From an uncultured beta proteobacterium (GTDB lineage: Bacteria > Pseudomonadota > Gammaproteobacteria > Burkholderiales > Rhodocyclaceae), in NCBI GenBank assembly GCA_903933395.1, contig CAIZKA010000016.1, positions 1-10,661 of the forward strand: a DNA stretch of 10,661 nt. The letters are read 5' to 3'. The translations under genes and the position numbers were made by a program. A model generated the notes under the pieces. The model saw only the letters and a list, made by a program, of their open reading frames with translations. It did no database searches and had not been told where the DNA came from. Positions 8,562-10,661 of the stretch are shown here, one piece after another (position 1 is the first letter of the stretch; each line of letters starts with the position of its first letter).

Positions 8562-9647
8562 TTACCAGGCTTCCATCATCTCGTCGAGCGGGAAACCCAT
8601 GCCGACGCTGTCCCAGAACTCGGCGACGCGGCGGATCGCCGGCTCGGATTTTTTCATCCAGTCCGGATGCCGTTCGCGTTTGTCGAACACTTTGAAATCC
8701 TCGGCGGCGGCCTTGCTGCGGAATCGACTGAAATACTCCGAGGCGCACGCCAGCATGCGCTCGCGCCCGTAGACCACGATCCGGCGCCGCGGCGCGGCAG
8801 CCAGCCCGCTCAGGGCAAGATGCAAGTGGTACTGCTCCCAGTAGCGGAGGTAAACATCGAAGTAGTCCTGATCGTCCAGCGTCGCAGGGTTCGCACCGGC
8901 GTGCAGGGCGTCCCGCCGCGCCCATTCCTCGATGTTGCCGCGCACCCTGAATTTTCCGCCCGCGGGCAGGCCGGTGGATTTCTCGTAGGTCGAGATCGCC
9001 GCAGCGACTGGATGGCGCAGCGTGATCAGGTACTCGGTCTCCGGACCCAGCATGGCGTGAAAGAAAGCGCCCTGGTAGGCAGCCTTGGTCGCCTTCTTGG
9101 GCACCATGACGAAATTGTCGTGCATGCGCGAGTTGGCAAAGAACACCTCGACCATCGCCAGATACTCGGCCATGTTCTGCATCATCACCAGTTGGGAGTT
9201 GAAGTTCTCGCGGAACTGAAAAGGCGACGCATCGGGAAAGCCGTCGTGCGCGACTGCGTTCGGAACCTCCTCCGGCGCCATGCCGAGGGCAAGAAAAAGC
9301 TGCTTGGTCAGGTAGGAGCCGCCATGCCGCGGACAGCCGGCCACGCAGACGAACCGGTAACGGTCCTGGAAGTAGCGCAGTTTCTCCGGCTGGCCGGTGA
9401 GTATGTCCGTCAACAACTCGTAGCTGCGCAGGATCGCCTTCTGCCCGGCCGGATGCCCCACCACCGCTTCGACCACGGCCATCGCCGCCTGGCGCCGCTC
9501 CTCGGACTGGGCGGGAATCAGATCCTCGGAAAGCTGGTCGAACCAGGTCGGCTCCTGTGCCCGGCCCTCGATATGCCGATGCAGGAAATCGACGAATACC
9601 GCGGAAATCGGGAACTCGCGGTCGGTCAGCTTGATTTCTATGCCCAT
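8562..9647 (-). CDS. Sulfotransferase-like protein embedded in the two-partner secretion operon
   Basis: This 361-residue protein has no signal peptide or membrane helix and should be cytosolic. It has the two cofactor motifs of PAPS-dependent sulfotransferases. A strand plus loop FVCVAGCPRHGGSYLTKQL (99-117) resembles the 5'-phosphosulfate loop (usual form PRSGSTLL), and ITLRHPVAAAISTY (208-221) matches the 3'-phosphate motif with arginine and serine in the expected places. VVYGRERM near 291-298 resembles the later VVRYEDL-type strand. About 95 residues before the first motif have no recognisable domain. The loop is atypical (H-G-G instead of S-G-S), so catalytic competence is uncertain. A GGAG four bases upstream (9652-9655) supports the start. 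It lies 44 bases after tpsA and 31 bases before tpsB. Any sulfation of the exoprotein would have to happen before export; a glycan or other acceptor is also possible. Confidence 0.7.
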   Translation of the reverse strand: MGIEIKLTDREFPISAVFVDFLHRHIEGRAQEPTWFDQLSEDLIPAQSEERRQAAMAVVEAVVGHPAGQKAILRSYELLTDILTGQPEKLRYFQDRYRFVCVAGCPRHGGSYLTKQLFLALGMAPEEVPNAVAHDGFPDASPFQFRENFNSQLVMMQNMAEYLAMVEVFFANSRMHDNFVMVPKKATKAAYQGAFFHAMLGPETEYLITLRHPVAAAISTYEKSTGLPAGGKFRVRGNIEEWARRDALHAGANPATLDDQDYFDVYLRYWEQYHLHLALSGLAAAPRRRIVVYGRERMLACASEYFSRFRSKAAAEDFKVFDKRERHPDWMKKSEPAIRRVAEFWDSVGMGFPLDEMMEAW

Positions 9648-9691
9648 CTCGCTCCATGGCGGCCGAGCCGCGATTGTGTTGATTCATGCTG

Positions 9692-10661
9692 TTAGCGGCA
9701 GACGGCAACCCGCCGGCGGCCCTGATTGTCGTCGTCGCCGGGCGTGCTCTCGCCCGACAGAAGGGCAATCTGGCTGCTGGTATCGGCTGACTCGTTGCTC
9801 GCGACAATGAGCTGCGAAGTCAGATCGGTGACGGTGGCGCTATCGATGGGGGGCTCCTGGGCCGGAGGGGCGGCTGCAGGCGGCGAACCGGGACTACCGG
9901 GACTACCGGGACTGCCAGGGCTGCCGGGGATGACCGGCGGCGTCGGAGGAACGATCACCGGCGGAACGACCGGCGGCACTGCCGTAACCGGAAGAGCCAC
10001 AAACGGGGGCGGAACAATGGTGGCCTGAGTGGCAATACTGGCGGTGTCGAGTGCGGGATTGGCCACAACGTTCTGCGTCCCGCCGCCGCTGAAACTGACA
10101 TTTAGCGGGCTGGTGGAGCCCGGAGCAACCCCGCTGCCCGCCGGACCGGTAATCGTCAGGCCGGTCGTACCGCCGATGGCGACAGTCATTGCTCCGCTCG
10201 AATTGATCAGCACGGAGGCGTCGCCGACGCCGGTAACCGTTCCCCCGGTCAGCGCGACATTGCCGCTGGTCGTCAGCCCGAGCGTTCCCGGATCTAACAT
10301 GGCAGTTGCCCAGGCACCTCCGGGATTGGCGGCAGCACCGTCGAGCGCCGACCCGCCGGCAAGGATCAGGTTGCCCGTAATATTGATCGTCTTGTTGCCG
10401 GCCGCCATCAGACTGGCATTGGCCTGGGCGATGGCCTTGTTGATGCCGCCGGCAGTGATTGACGAGCGTGCCGTGCCGCCGGCAATGTTCAGCGAACCAC
10501 CGGTGTAGGCGAAATCGCCACCCGAAATAATGCCGGCATTGGCCTGCGTGGTCGCCGTACTGGTGCCTGTGCCGTCGGCGCTGGCCGTTCTGCCGAGCAC
10601 CTGGACGCCGCCCAGGATATCGAGGTTGCCGGCATTGACGAAGGTCATCAGGCCACCCGAC
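9692..10661 (-). CDS. C-terminal part of a TpsA/filamentous-haemagglutinin-like exoprotein (5' end beyond the window)
   Basis: The frame is open from the right edge, and about 323 residues are visible. The first ~200 are rich in G, A, N, T, S and V with short repeated strands such as NAGNLDILGG, NIAGG, NITGNLILAGG and TSGNVALTGG, the pattern of a right-handed beta-helix. A proline-rich stretch (PPPFVALP, VPPVVPPVIVPP) and five Gly-Ser-Pro repeats follow. The tail then has an acidic DDD, a basic RRR and the end VAVCR, with the only cysteine in the visible part next to last. The secretion-signal N-terminal (TPS) domain would lie outside the window. It is followed closely by the sulfotransferase-like, tpsB and fecR genes, and TpsB should be its exporter. 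Calling it an adhesin is inference; beta-helix exoproteins can also be toxins or enzymes. Confidence 0.82.
   Translation of the reverse strand, partial: SGGLMTFVNAGNLDILGGVQVLGRTASADGTGTSTATTQANAGIISGGDFAYTGGSLNIAGGTARSSITAGGINKAIAQANASLMAAGNKTINITGNLILAGGSALDGAAANPGGAWATAMLDPGTLGLTTSGNVALTGGTVTGVGDASVLINSSGAMTVAIGGTTGLTITGPAGSGVAPGSTSPLNVSFSGGGTQNVVANPALDTASIATQATIVPPPFVALPVTAVPPVVPPVIVPPTPPVIPGSPGSPGSPGSPGSPPAAAPPAQEPPIDSATVTDLTSQLIVASNESADTSSQIALLSGESTPGDDDNQGRRRVAVCR
9888..9932 (-). repeat. Five tandem 9-bp units encoding Gly-Ser-Pro repeats in tpsA
   Basis: Reading the plus strand, the units are CCGGGACTA twice, then CCGGGACTG, CCAGGGCTG and CCGGGGATG, that is, exact repeats decaying to imperfect ones. 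In the gene they give (P-G-S)n, a short collagen-like or stalk-like linker between the beta-helix and the C-terminal tail. Units are multiples of three, so copy-number change would lengthen the linker without breaking the frame. Confidence 0.85.

Noticed and set aside
8536..9807. 423- and 342-residue frames overlapping the sulfotransferase-like gene on either strand
   Set aside because: Neither shows motifs, and both are explained by the codon bias of the real frame with its PAPS-type motifs.
9888..9932. Considered as a CRISPR or minisatellite array
   Set aside because: The units are only 9 bp, directly adjacent without spacers, and in frame as Gly-Ser-Pro codons of tpsA.

Overview
The window looks like chromosomal DNA of a GC-rich (roughly 60-65% G+C by eye) Gram-negative bacterium. 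A Betaproteobacterium of the Rhodocyclales type is my best guess. Outer-membrane two-partner secretion genes, a non-mevalonate isoprenoid gene, a large c-di-GMP protein and a CGTCATTCC...TGACG dispersed palindrome all fit that. The taxonomic call is inference from style and gene content, not from a marker gene. No tRNA, rRNA, CRISPR array, transposase or phage gene was seen.

Left part (1-2973). The 5' two thirds of ispD (MEP pathway) runs leftwards out of the window. It is divergent from a two-gene rightward operon that encodes a complete AmmeMemoRadiSam module. The first gene is a natural fusion of the Memo-like (AmrB) and AMMECR1-like (AmrA) proteins. The second, overlapping it by 25 bases, is the partner radical SAM enzyme (AmrS). 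A 69-bp palindromic dispersed repeat lies in the divergent intergenic region. This three-domain set is widely conserved, but to my knowledge its biochemical function is unresolved.

Middle (2974-6224). After a 241-base gap comes a 969-residue membrane sensor with Cache-like, HAMP, PAS, GGDEF and EAL regions. All recognisable catalytic motifs for both making and breaking c-di-GMP are intact. It converges on the right-hand operon across a 100-base gap that holds a GC-rich hairpin.

Right part (6225-10661). A tightly packed leftward operon reads, in transcription order: the C-terminal end of a TpsA/filamentous-haemagglutinin-like exoprotein (its start lies beyond the window), a sulfotransferase-like protein, a TpsB (ShlB/FhaC-type) outer-membrane translocator, and a small secreted FecR-domain protein. 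Gaps are 44, 31 and 2 bases. TpsA would be exported by Sec and moved across the outer membrane by TpsB. The cytosolic sulfotransferase and periplasmic FecR protein are unusual partners that may modify, fold or anchor the exoprotein. This four-gene arrangement, with an unpaired cysteine near the C-terminus of both TpsA and the FecR protein, is the most interesting candidate for a poorly described system in the window.
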